Shown: positions 7,050 to 12,938 of the stretch, one piece after another
Position numbering within the stretch: the first letter of the stretch is position 1
Layout: every line of letters starts with the position of its first letter
NCBI GenBank assembly: GCA_039933775.1
Contig: JBDTNK010000057.1
Coordinates: forward strand, 1 to 12,938
DNA: 12,938 bases
Reading direction: 5' to 3'
DNA from: JBDTNK01 sp039933775
Lineage (GTDB): Bacteria; Chloroflexota; Limnocylindria; QHBO01
Translations under genes and position numbers: made by a program
Notes under the pieces: generated by a model
Database searches by the model: none
What the model was told of the DNA's origin: nothing
What the model saw: the letters and a program-made list of their open reading frames with translations, nothing else

Positions 7050-7399
7050 CTCAGGTCTCCCTTGCGCCACGCGTAGAGCTCACCGAACATGAGGATCCCA
7101 AGGAAGATGCCGACCAGGATGATCCCCTGCGCCTCGAGGGCACGCACGGAGACGGCCCACAGGTAGACGAAGATGATCTCAACGTCGAAGGCGACGAAAA
7201 GCAGTGCATACAGGTAGAAGGCGAGCCCGAACCGGGCCCAGGTGTCACCGATGGTGTCGATGCCAGACTCGTACGGCAGCCCCTTCTGCGGTCGGTGGCG
7301 CCGGTGCGTGATCAGCCACGAGAACAAGATTGTGCCGAACACGAAGACGGTGGCGGCGAACCCGAAGCCGAGGACATAGAGAAGGCCCGTCAGATCCAT
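7040..7399 (-). CDS. nuoA: NADH-quinone oxidoreductase subunit A (NuoA)
   Basis: NuoA is a small three-helix membrane subunit beside the quinone channel. The 119 residues show membrane segments at about 6-30, 58-82 and 88-110. The loop motif is PYESG (42-46), with serine where many homologues have cysteine; the serine form is also seen in other bacteria. The second helix carries FDVEIIF with D72 and E74, the conserved acidic pair. The C-terminus YAWRKGDLRW is typical. It is the first gene of the nuo operon and overlaps the start of nuoB. An AGGA 12 nt upstream of the ATG is a weak ribosome site. The promoter should lie in 7400-7739. Confidence 0.95.
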   Translation of the reverse strand: MDLTGLLYVLGFGFAATVFVFGTILFSWLITHRRHRPQKGLPYESGIDTIGDTWARFGLAFYLYALLFVAFDVEIIFVYLWAVSVRALEAQGIILVGIFLGILMFGELYAWRKGDLRWQ

Positions 7400-7567
7400 C
7401 GGTGGTCGAAGTCCTCACGCCGATTGGGAGCCGTATGACTCCGCTCGGCGAAGCGTTGGGTGCGGTTGTCATGAGACAGCCTGCGCCACGGCGCGAGCCG
7501 CTCAACCGACAGTCTAGCAGCGCCCGTGGGCGCAAGAGGCGAGGCCGGCTCCGCGATTCTGGTGTGG

Positions 7568-7620
7568 ATGAGACGGCCGGTAACGCGGAGCTAGCCGCCG
7601 TGGGATTCAGCACCGAATGA
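7568..7620. repeat. 53-bp direct repeat, copy 1
   Basis: Begins ATGAGACGGCCGGTA. Against copy 2 at 7678-7730 it matches 42 of 53 positions without gaps, the first 15 being identical. Its last 16 bases also form the outer left arm of the hairpin at 7605-7679. Confidence 0.8.
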
Positions 7621-7679
7621 AATCGGGCCGAAACGGAGCCGAACCCGGCCAAACGGTCCCGGTTCATTCACTGCTGAAT
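7605..7679. repeat. Long imperfect inverted repeat / hairpin upstream of nuoA
   Basis: Left arm 7605-7630 pairs with right arm 7654-7679. The outer 17 bases match at 15 positions (TTCATTCACTGCTGAAT against the reverse complement TTCATTCGGTGCTGAAT). The pairing continues inward through GGG/CCC and CCG/CGG with two single-base bulges, leaving a 23-nt loop. The arms occur either side of the 53-bp repeat boundary. No T-run follows on the minus strand, so it is not a standard intrinsic terminator. It could be an operator pair, an RNA structure or a mobile palindromic repeat. Confidence 0.7.
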
Positions 7680-7730
7680 GAGACGGCCGGTACCTCGGAG
7701 CTACCCGCCATCTGATCTAGGACAGAATCA
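7678..7730. repeat. 53-bp direct repeat, copy 2
   Basis: Second copy, exactly 110 bp from copy 1; 42 of 53 bases identical, with the ATGAGACGGCCGGTA start perfectly conserved. It ends ten bases before the stop codon of the upstream minus-strand gene. Confidence 0.8.
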
Positions 7731-7739
7731 GCCGGCGTT

Positions 7740-8954
7740 TCAGCGTCCCTGCCAGGCGGCGGCCACGATCAGGCGCAGCCCATCGCTCACCAGCGCGTGC
7801 CCGCCCATGAGGATCGGGACCGATGCCGCCGCTGCGGCGGCGGTCAGCTCTGCCAACCAGGACGTGGTGATCCGGCCGGCGTCGCCGAAGTCCGATGCGA
7901 AGCGCTCCTCCTCGTCCGGCCAGGCGGCGGCGTCCGACGATCCGCTGAGCGCGGCCATCAGGACGCGGCTGTCGAGCACGACGCCATCGCCCAGCGTGGC
8001 CAGCTCCGCGATCAGGCCCGCCGGCCCGTGCTCCTCGACCCAGCGCGCGAGGAGCGATCGCGGCCGTGCCGCACGAGCCGACCGCATGCCGCGCTCCTCG
8101 ACGAAGGCGCGGATGCGGCAGGCGGTCTCGGACTCCAGGTACTGCCACGTCGCGGCGGGGATGCGACCGGCGATGACGAGCTCTGCGTCGCGGTCGCGGA
8201 TCACCGCACCCAGCTCTGCCAGGAGCGGCACCTCCAGCGATCTGCCGCCGGGCAGCGCCGCCATCTCCAGTAAGCCGGCCACGCGACCATCGAGCGCTCG
8301 CGAGCCGTCGAGCCGCGTCGCCAGCCGCAGCAGGGCGAGATCGAGCGGTGTGTCGACATCGAAGCGGCTGAACGGCGCGGCGGAGATGTCACGGACGGCG
8401 AATCCGGCGGTTTCGAGCGCGCGCGGCGCGGCGTTGTCGGTGGGGCAGCCGTCGAGCGCCGCGAGCACCTCCGCCGCGCCGCCCTCGCCGAAGGCCACGA
8501 CGAACGCGTCGGCGCTGAAGCGATTGTTTGCAACGACTTCCCCCGCGACCGGCGAGAGGAGCGCGTCGAGCGACTCGTCGCGGAGCAGCGCCATGGCGCC
8601 GGCGCCGGCGTAGCCGATCGCATCCACCGCACCGCCGCCCGCGCCGTCCGCACCGCTCCCGTCGTCGAGCGCGGCGCGTGCCGCACGCACGAACCAGCGT
8701 CCCCAGTGGAAGGGTGCAGCGCCGCCCGCCTCGGGGCGCAGCGGGATCACGGCCGCGCCGAGCGCGCCGAATCGCTGGCTCAGCTCACCGGCGAGGAGCG
8801 CCTGACCGGTGGCAGCCACCGCGGCGTAGGAACCGGGCACGGACGCCGCCGCGCCTCCCGATGGGTCGACGACGAAGACCAGCGGCGCCGGCCGGCCGCG
8901 CAGCTCGGGCGCGGAGGCATCGGTCCGGTCAAGCATGACGAGCGGCAATCGCAT
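7740..8954 (-). CDS. Hypothetical protein with faint nucleotidyltransferase-like signature
   Basis: This 404-residue alanine-rich, GC-rich protein was not recognised. The only suggestive part is the middle: VANNRFSADAF at 141-151 and RFDVDTPLDLALL at 197-209. The DVDTPxDLALL block resembles the end of the nucleotide-binding domain in MobA/CofC-type nucleotidyltransferases. The usual N-terminal LxGGxSxRMG loop of that family is not seen, so catalysis cannot be claimed. The C-terminal half (about 230-404) is helical with no known motif and contains LMGGHALVSDGL near the end. No signal peptide or membrane helix is evident. It overlaps the 3' end of the dinB-like gene by 26 nt from the ATG at 8954, or by 8 nt from the alternative ATG at 8936. 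Neither has a clear ribosome site, so coupled translation is likely. Confidence 0.6.
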   Translation of the reverse strand: MRLPLVMLDRTDASAPELRGRPAPLVFVVDPSGGAAASVPGSYAAVAATGQALLAGELSQRFGALGAAVIPLRPEAGGAAPFHWGRWFVRAARAALDDGSGADGAGGGAVDAIGYAGAGAMALLRDESLDALLSPVAGEVVANNRFSADAFVVAFGEGGAAEVLAALDGCPTDNAAPRALETAGFAVRDISAAPFSRFDVDTPLDLALLRLATRLDGSRALDGRVAGLLEMAALPGGRSLEVPLLAELGAVIRDRDAELVIAGRIPAATWQYLESETACRIRAFVEERGMRSARAARPRSLLARWVEEHGPAGLIAELATLGDGVVLDSRVLMAALSGSSDAAAWPDEEERFASDFGDAGRITTSWLAELTAAAAAASVPILMGGHALVSDGLRLIVAAAWQGR

Positions 8955-9525
8955 GCAGTTGCTCGAGGTGCATGAGGTCGTGCACGCCGACGAAGCAGAG
9001 CCACTCGCCGCAGCGCAGGTGGCCGATCAGCGGATGCTCCATCCGGCAGCGCTGGAGCTCGTGGCCTTCGATCTGCGCCGCCGCGCGCTCGAGCTTGTGG
9101 CGGCTCTTGTCGAGCAGGACGAGCAGATCGGCCACCGTTGCGTCGGGGCGTCCCGGGATGGATGGGGTGGCGCGTGGCGGCTCACCGCCCGGCGCCTCGA
9201 TCCCCGCGTCCTGCGCTGCCCAGGCGGCCAGGAAGCGCCGCGCCGCCGTCGTGTGCGCGAACGTCTGAGCCACGTTCCAGTCGCCCTCGCCGCCGGGCTC
9301 CCGCAGCGCGGCTTCCGGCAGCGCGGCCAGCGTGGCGGCGAGGGCGACTCCGATCGCTTCCTGCTGAACGAGGAGCCGCGTCGCGTCGCCTTCGTGCACG
9401 CGATGCCGCAGCTCGCGCCGCAGCAGGCGCAGGCCGGAGAGGCTCCAGTCCATCACCCGCCAGCAGGCGACGACGTCGGGGGCATCGGTTTCGAGGCGGG
9501 GGAGCCAGCTCGGCGATTCGATCAT
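8929..9525 (-). CDS. DinB family (YfiT-like) putative metal-dependent protein
   Basis: The 198-residue protein matches the DinB-like four-helix family, small proteins with a three-histidine metal site that often act as thiol S-transferases or remain of unknown role. GDWNVAQTFAH at 81-91 gives the first histidine (H91), and GVHDLMHLEQ at 180-189 gives H182 and H186 in the family H-x3-H arrangement, preceded by the usual GEWLCF. The length suits the family. The open frame continues upstream to 9801, but that extension lacks family character and runs through inverted repeats, so the ATG at 9525 is preferred even though its ribosome site is weak. It is followed by an overlapping unrecognised gene, suggesting a two-gene operon. 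The substrate cannot be told from sequence. Confidence 0.78.
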   Translation of the reverse strand: MIESPSWLPRLETDAPDVVACWRVMDWSLSGLRLLRRELRHRVHEGDATRLLVQQEAIGVALAATLAALPEAALREPGGEGDWNVAQTFAHTTAARRFLAAWAAQDAGIEAPGGEPPRATPSIPGRPDATVADLLVLLDKSRHKLERAAAQIEGHELQRCRMEHPLIGHLRCGEWLCFVGVHDLMHLEQLHAIAARHA

Positions 9526-9638
9526 GCGCGTCTGGAGCGTAGCGCGGGATGCGCAGGCATGGCGGCCTCGGAGCGAGATGTGGCTGCAAGCGGACAGGAC
9601 GGCGCCGCGCCGGCGTATTTCGGCGGTGCCCCGGCCTC

Positions 9639-9809
9639 CATGACATATGCCAACGCGGTGACGCGTTACGCCGGTGTCACCGCGGCGATACATGCCAGAT
9701 TCTTCCGCAGCGCAGCATCTGGCGCGCACCTCGCCCGATCTCGCCCGCTGCGGGCCACGCCGACACTCGAACGCCCACATAAGGATCGCCGTGGCGGTCA
9801 TATGTCATG
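9639..9809. repeat. Separated 11-bp perfect inverted repeat
   Basis: CATGACATATG at 9639-9649 is the exact reverse complement of CATATGTCATG at 9799-9809. Flanking bases are partly matched too: GGCC lies outside both arms, and CC and CGG motifs inside. They may be operator half-sites or ends of a small element of about 170 bp. Confidence 0.6.
9654..9684. repeat. 9-bp hairpin-forming inverted repeat
   Basis: CGCGGTGAC at 9654-9662 pairs perfectly with GTCACCGCG at 9676-9684 across a 13-nt loop. There is no T-run on either strand. It lies between the arms of the larger inverted repeat, about 130 bp upstream of the dinB-like start, so an operator is plausible. Confidence 0.55.
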
Positions 9810-9882
9810 AACCGGCCCTAGCGGTCGCCGCCCCGGCCTCGCCGCCCGGCGGCATCACCTCAGAGCGCCCCGGGCAGCGCCC

Positions 9883-10212
9883 TCAGAGTCGCTCGAATCG
9901 CTCCACCGGGAGCACGAACACGGTCGCGCCGCCGACTTCCACCTCGACCGGATAGGGCATGTAGAACTCGCCCGGTTCCATGATCGGCGGCATCGGGTTC
10001 ACGAACTGGCGCCGGCTGCGGCTGCTGTTGCTGATGATCTCGAGCACCGCGTCCACGCCGTCATCGTCGACGCCGACCAGGATGGTCGCGTTTCCCTGCT
10101 TCAGGAAGCCGCCCGAGCTGTGCAGCCGCGTCGCGCGGTATTCCTTCTCGAGCAACGCATCGATGAGCGTGCCGGCATCCTCGTTGTGCACGATGGCGGC
10201 GACGAGCTTCAT
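9883..10212 (-). CDS. darA: Cyclic di-AMP receptor DarA/PstA (P-II-like)
   Basis: The 109-residue product has the exact length and layout of the Firmicutes cyclic di-AMP receptor DarA/PstA, a trimeric P-II-like signal protein. It starts MKLVAAIVHNEDA, and residues 26-47 contain RATRL, SGGFLKQGN and VG, placing R26, T28, G35, F36, L37, N41 and G47 at the positions that contact cyclic di-AMP in characterised members. The C-terminus YPVEVEVGGATVFVLPVERF is the family signature. The ATG at 10212 is chosen over a GTG at 10230 because AGGAG lies about 10 nt before it and the GTG would overlap that site. It is a single gene, divergent from the envelope-stress operon. It does not sit beside tmk as in Firmicutes. 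Partners of this protein are poorly known in general. Confidence 0.93.
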   Translation of the reverse strand: MKLVAAIVHNEDAGTLIDALLEKEYRATRLHSSGGFLKQGNATILVGVDDDGVDAVLEIISNSSRSRRQFVNPMPPIMEPGEFYMPYPVEVEVGGATVFVLPVERFERL

Positions 10213-10266
10213 CTTGTTTCGACTCCTCACGTGGCGGGGGGCACTGCGTCACTCAGGGGTCAGCCG

Positions 10267-10272
10267 ATTATG
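10267..10272 (-). promoter_or_regulatory. Possible -10 box for darA
   Basis: On the minus strand this reads CATAAT, close to TATAAT, 54 nt before the darA ATG. It is a rare AT-rich patch in this region. No good -35 box is found at 16-18 bp, so the call is weak. Confidence 0.3.
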
Positions 10273-10388
10273 CCACCGACCCGAACGCGCAGGGGAGCCA
10301 CCGGGCGCCAACCGCCTCCGATCGCGTGGCGCTCCTTCATCCGCCCCTCGCTTCGAGCGCGGAACGCATCCCCGGGTGCCACGCCTCC

Positions 10389-10541
10389 GTTGCAGCGGGT
10401 GCACGCATCGGCCAATGAGCCAGGTCTCGGGCACGCATCTGTGCACGCGGTGCACGAGGCAGCCATGCAACAGGGGAATTCCGCCGATTTCGGCGATTTG
10501 CCCTCCGGTCCCTGTCCGATGCGTGCACACCGCGTGCAAAC
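10389..10541. repeat. Cluster of GTGCAC / TGCACGC operator-like repeats
   Basis: GTGCAC occurs at 10399-10404, 10441-10446, 10450-10455 and 10523-10528, with near copies at 10430-10436 (GGCACGC) and 10532-10538. TGCACGCATCGG at 10400-10411 is the perfect reverse complement of CCGATGCGTGCA at 10516-10527. The similarity extends outward: TTGCA-CGG before the left copy mirrors the flank of the right copy. In the middle, GTGCACGCGGTGCAC at 10441-10455 is nearly palindromic. This spacing and symmetry suggest binding sites for a dimeric regulator. Confidence 0.65.
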
Positions 10542-10633
10542 GCCGGAGTGCGAGCCAGCGCCGTGACAAATCGGCACTGGCGCGTCGAGGCACCGTCCCG
10601 CATGCTGTCCGCCGACGACATCGGAGGAACCAT

Positions 10634-11581
10634 ATGGTCGTGCATCGCGGCTACCTGTTCTGGGGCATCTTCTTCGTCCTGCTGGGCGGGATCCCGCTGC
10701 TCGATCGGCTGGGCGTGATCGACGCCGCGGCGTGGGGCGACCTGTGGCGCCTCTGGCCGCTGATCATCATCGCCATCGGTCTTGCCATCCTGATCGGCCG
10801 CAGCCGGATGGCGGTGGCAGGCACGGTCGTCACCGCGCTGGTGATCGGAGCGATCGCGGGCGGCAGCCTGGCGGCGGGGAGCGGCATCATCAACTTCGGC
10901 GATTGCCTTCCCGGCGGGGAGTCCGAGATGCAGCGTACCACCGACTCCGGGCAGCTTGCCGACGGCGCGAGCGTCGAGCTGGAGGTGAACTGCGGTGAGC
11001 TTGACGTCACCGCGGCGACCGGTGACGCGTGGAGCCTCGTCGCGTCGTACCGCGGTGCCGCGCCGGAGGTGAACGCCGGCGCCGGCTCGCTGCGCATCAG
11101 GGCGCCCGGCGAGCACTCGAATCGCCAGGAGTGGAAGGTCGAGCTGCCCATCGAGCGCGTCCGCGAGCTGACGATCGGCATGAACGCGGGCGGAGCATCG
11201 ATCGATATCAGCAACGCACAGCTCGACGAGCTGAGCGTCGAGACGAACGCGGGCGACACGACGATCGTGGCCGAGGGTGCGCGGATCGACGCGCTGAACG
11301 TCGACGTCAATGCCGGCCGGGCGCGGATCACGCTCGACGGACCCGTGGCGGAGGGTGACCTGTCGGTCAACGCCGGCGCCATCGACCTGTGTCTGCCGGA
11401 CAGTGCGGCGCTGCGCCTCACCGTCGAGGAGCAGCTCACCTTCGCGACGAACCTGGACGAGGCCGGCCTGGTGCAGGACGGTGAAACCTGGACGCGCCAG
11501 GGCAGTGGGCCCGAGATCGCGCTGCACATCGAGGGCAACGCAGCGAGCCTGACCCTGAACCCGGAGGATGGATGTCGATGA
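10634..11581 (+). CDS. LiaF/PspC-associated membrane protein with toastrack (DUF4097-like) domain
   Basis: The 315-residue protein begins with two to three membrane helices of the LiaI/LiaF type (about 7-26, 38-55, 60-84), including GYLFWGIFFVLLGG and LWPLIIIAIGL. The remainder is a predicted extracytoplasmic beta-rich toastrack-like domain. A VNAG/MNAG/TNAG turn recurs at 146, 183, 204, 225 and 245, the last four steps being about 20-21 residues, with a related VNCG at 118. Such regular turns indicate a beta-solenoid-like sheet. The ATG is chosen for its GGAGGA ribosome site 5 nt upstream. It overlaps the pspC-like start by up to 10 nt. Toastrack and PspC pairs are known partners in envelope-stress systems; the signal sensed here is unknown. 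Confidence 0.85.
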   Translation: MVVHRGYLFWGIFFVLLGGIPLLDRLGVIDAAAWGDLWRLWPLIIIAIGLAILIGRSRMAVAGTVVTALVIGAIAGGSLAAGSGIINFGDCLPGGESEMQRTTDSGQLADGASVELEVNCGELDVTAATGDAWSLVASYRGAAPEVNAGAGSLRIRAPGEHSNRQEWKVELPIERVRELTIGMNAGGASIDISNAQLDELSVETNAGDTTIVAEGARIDALNVDVNAGRARITLDGPVAEGDLSVNAGAIDLCLPDSAALRLTVEEQLTFATNLDEAGLVQDGETWTRQGSGPEIALHIEGNAASLTLNPEDGCR

Positions 11582-11985
11582 ATGACCGACTCTACCGATC
11601 CCGCAGCGACCGGATGGTCGCCGGCGTGGCCGGCGGCCTGGCGCAGTCGATGCGCCTCGACCCGTCGCTCGTGCGCATCGTGTGGGCCATCCTCGTCTTC
11701 GCGACGGGCGGCATCGCCCTCGTCATCTACATCGTGATGGCGATCGTGGTGCCCGAGGAGCTGCCCGGCACGGTGCACGTCGGCCGCGCGCCGATGTCCG
11801 GCGGCTCCTTTGCGCTCCCGGTCGGCGCCGGGCTGGTGGTGCTCGGCGCCTACCTGCTGCTGCGGCAGTACATCCCGGCGCTCGACTTCAACCGCATCTG
11901 GCCGGTCTTCCTGATCGCAACGGGCGTGCTCCTGCTCATCGTCGCGATGCGCGGTCGCCCGGGCGGCTCCGGTGACGACCGATGA
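11572..11985 (+). CDS. PspC domain membrane protein
   Basis: The 137 residues begin with a complete PspC domain (about 7-63): YRSRSDRMVAGVAGGLAQSM, then LDPSLVRIVWAILVF and a membrane helix ending in VVPEE. Two further hydrophobic segments follow (about 80-100 and 112-127), the last of LiaI/LiaF type (FNRIWPVFLIATGVLLLI), and a basic tail. PspC proteins sit in the inner membrane and sense or relay envelope stress; in actinobacteria and Chloroflexota they are commonly encoded with toastrack proteins. Two ATGs (11572 and 11578) share one GGAGG; the second overlaps the previous stop as ATGA. The end overlaps the next gene by ATGA. No PspA homologue is in the window. Confidence 0.9.
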   Translation: MSMNDRLYRSRSDRMVAGVAGGLAQSMRLDPSLVRIVWAILVFATGGIALVIYIVMAIVVPEELPGTVHVGRAPMSGGSFALPVGAGLVVLGAYLLLRQYIPALDFNRIWPVFLIATGVLLLIVAMRGRPGGSGDDR

Positions 11986-12938
11986 CCGCGCGCAGCGGTG
12001 CGGTGATCGCCGCGGTCTGGCTCATCGGTCTTGGATTGGTCTTTCTGGTCCGCGACTGGATGGACATTGGATGGGGCGAGGCGTGGCCGCTCTTCGTCAT
12101 CCTGGTCGGAGTGGCATCGGGCGTGAGCGTGCTCATGGGTCGGCGCGCGCCGCTTGCCAAGGCCTGGGAGCTGCTCTGGCCGCTCGCCTGGATCTCCCTC
12201 GGGGTCGTCCTGCTGCTCAGCACCACGGGGCAGCTGGCCGTCTCGCCGGGCGAGCTGATCAGCAACGGTTGGCCGATCGTGCTGGTGGGCATCGGGCTCT
12301 GGCTCCTTGGCTCCGCACTCTTCCATGCGCGGCCGCCGACGCAGACGCTCAGCCTGCCGCTGCCGGCGGTCGATGCGGCCCGCGTGCGCCTGGCGTTTGG
12401 CGGTGGCTCGCTGCACGTCGAGCGGGCGCCGGACGGCGTGCTTGCCGCCGGCACGTTCAGCAGCGGCGTGAGCGTCAAGGAGCGCGGCCCCGGAGATATC
12501 GAGCTGACCCCGGAGACGAGCGGCGGCGCGTGGTTCCCGTGGGATGGCACACTCGAGTGGCGCGTGGGGCTCACCGGCGAGGTGCCGCTCGACCTGCGCA
12601 TCGAGGGCGGCGCGTACCGCGGCACGCTCGACCTGTCGGACCTGCTGCTGCGGTCGCTCGAGATCCGCACCGGGGCCAGCGACACGCGGGTCATGCTGCC
12701 GCGCGCCGCGGGCATGACGACGGTGCGGGCCGAATCAGGCGCCGCGTCGACGACGCTCACCGTTCCTGAAAACGTGGCCGCGCGCGTGCGCTCGAAGATG
12801 TCGCTCGGCAGCGTCTCGGTCGACGAGGGGCGCTTCCCACGCGCCGCCGACGGCTGGGCCTCGTCCGATTATGAGGCGGCGGAGAACAGGGTCGAGATCA
12901 CGATCGAGGGTGGCGTCGGCTCAGTCCGCGTGGCCTGA
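11982..12938 (+). CDS. LiaF-like four-helix membrane protein with C-terminal toastrack domain
   Basis: The 318-residue protein is complete, its stop being the final three bases of the window. Four hydrophobic segments lie in the first 115 residues: AVIAAVWLIGLGLVFLV, WPLFVILVGVASGVSVLM, LLWPLAWISLGVVLLL and WPIVLVGIGLWLLGSALF. From about 130 the protein is beta-rich, with short alternating stretches such as RVRLAFGGGSLHVE and LEIRTGASDTRVML. It ends GGVGSVRVA, the usual finish of LiaF/toastrack proteins. It is the third gene of the operon and translationally coupled to the pspC-like gene (ATGA). Paralogy with the first gene is likely from the shared layout, but the sequence repeats are weaker here. 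Confidence 0.85.
   Translation: MTARSGAVIAAVWLIGLGLVFLVRDWMDIGWGEAWPLFVILVGVASGVSVLMGRRAPLAKAWELLWPLAWISLGVVLLLSTTGQLAVSPGELISNGWPIVLVGIGLWLLGSALFHARPPTQTLSLPLPAVDAARVRLAFGGGSLHVERAPDGVLAAGTFSSGVSVKERGPGDIELTPETSGGAWFPWDGTLEWRVGLTGEVPLDLRIEGGAYRGTLDLSDLLLRSLEIRTGASDTRVMLPRAAGMTTVRAESGAASTTLTVPENVAARVRSKMSLGSVSVDEGRFPRAADGWASSDYEAAENRVEITIEGGVGSVRVA

Larger units (their letters stand above)
7400..7739. promoter_or_regulatory. Intergenic region upstream of the nuo operon, with repeats
   Basis: No credible coding sequence lies in these 340 bases, which separate the nuoA start from the stop of the preceding minus-strand gene. It must hold the nuo promoter unless nuo is read through from upstream. 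On the minus strand a TAGACT (7511-7516) could be a -10 box, but no well-spaced -35 box is visible, so no promoter is called. The right half carries the direct repeats and hairpin listed separately. No hairpin followed by a T-run was seen for the upstream gene. Confidence 0.5.
9526..9882. promoter_or_regulatory. Non-coding region upstream of the dinB-like gene, with inverted repeats
   Basis: These 357 bases separate the dinB-like start from the darA stop, both on the minus strand. No convincing gene was found. It holds the two inverted repeats listed separately and should contain the promoter of the dinB-like pair. No classic T-tailed terminator was seen after darA; a repeated CCTCAGAG at its end is the only notable feature there. 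Confidence 0.45.
10213..10633. promoter_or_regulatory. Divergent intergenic region between darA and the PspC/toastrack operon
   Basis: This 421-base region drives genes leaving in both directions and holds no convincing gene. Its centre (10389-10541) is dense in GTGCAC-type sites, listed separately. A short palindrome, CGCCGATTTCGGCG at 10483-10496, also lies there. The plus-strand end contains the GGAGGA ribosome site of the first toastrack gene. No clear sigma-70 promoter is visible for the plus-strand operon, which would fit activation by a regulator or an alternative sigma factor. Confidence 0.55.

Noticed and set aside
7264..7275. NuoA Cys-to-Ser change in PYESG as another sign of degeneration
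   Set aside because: Serine at this place occurs in other apparently functional bacterial and cyanobacterial homologues, so it is not evidence of decay.
7605..7679. Intrinsic terminator for the upstream minus-strand gene
   Set aside because: The hairpin is long and stable, but no T-run follows it on the minus strand and the loop is large.
9526..9801. N-terminal extension of the dinB-like gene to an ATG at 9801
   Set aside because: The extra 92 residues show no DinB character and pass through two inverted repeats; the family's usual start fits the ATG at 9525.
10389..10541. CRISPR-like reading of the GTGCAC repeats
   Set aside because: Units are short, unevenly spaced and in both orientations, with no uniform repeats or spacers and no cas genes.
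9980..10633. Upstream extension of the first toastrack gene's open frame
   Set aside because: The frame runs back through darA antisense and the operator region; the ATG at 10634 has a strong GGAGGA site and a natural membrane-protein start.

Overview
The window is about 12.9 kb of very GC-rich bacterial DNA with no rRNA, tRNA, CRISPR array or recognisable insertion sequence. Three traits suggest a member of the Chloroflexota, perhaps an uncultured Limnocylindria/Ellin6529-type lineage: an unusual complex I operon, a DarA-type cyclic di-AMP receptor, and a PspC/toastrack envelope-stress operon. The assignment is inference from gene content and codon use; no search was run.

Positions 1-7399, minus strand: one tightly packed operon for a respiratory complex I, in the order nuoA-nuoB-nuoC-nuoD-nuoH-(nuoI/nuoE fusion)-nuoF-(nuoG/GltD hybrid). 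The last gene runs off the left edge. Most junctions overlap by 4 nt or are separated by 0-16 nt. The quinone and membrane-anchor subunits (A, B, C, D, H) look intact, with all four cysteines of cluster N2 in NuoB. The NADH-oxidising module does not look intact. NuoF has lost one N3 cysteine and much of its FMN/NADH loop. The NuoE half of a NuoI-NuoE fusion has lost two of four N1a cysteines. The NuoI half has only one of two [4Fe-4S] motifs. NuoG is replaced by a [2Fe-2S]/His-Cys domain joined to a GltD-type FAD/NAD(P)H oxidoreductase. This suggests electron entry was rerouted, with NuoE/F kept as scaffold. No J, K, L, M or N subunit lies in the window; they may lie beyond position 1 or elsewhere.

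Positions 7400-7739: intergenic region upstream of nuoA, holding two 53-bp direct repeats offset by exactly 110 bp and a long imperfect hairpin between them.

Positions 7740-9525, minus strand: a small overlapping gene pair, a DinB-like metalloprotein and an unrecognised protein with a faint nucleotidyltransferase signature. Upstream (9526-9882) is a non-coding stretch with two inverted repeats.

Positions 9883-10212, minus strand: darA/pstA, a P-II-like cyclic di-AMP receptor. It is divergent from a plus-strand three-gene envelope-stress operon at 10634-12938: a toastrack membrane protein, a PspC-domain protein and a second toastrack protein. The 421-bp gap between them carries a cluster of GTGCAC-type palindromes that look like operators and could couple the two transcription units.
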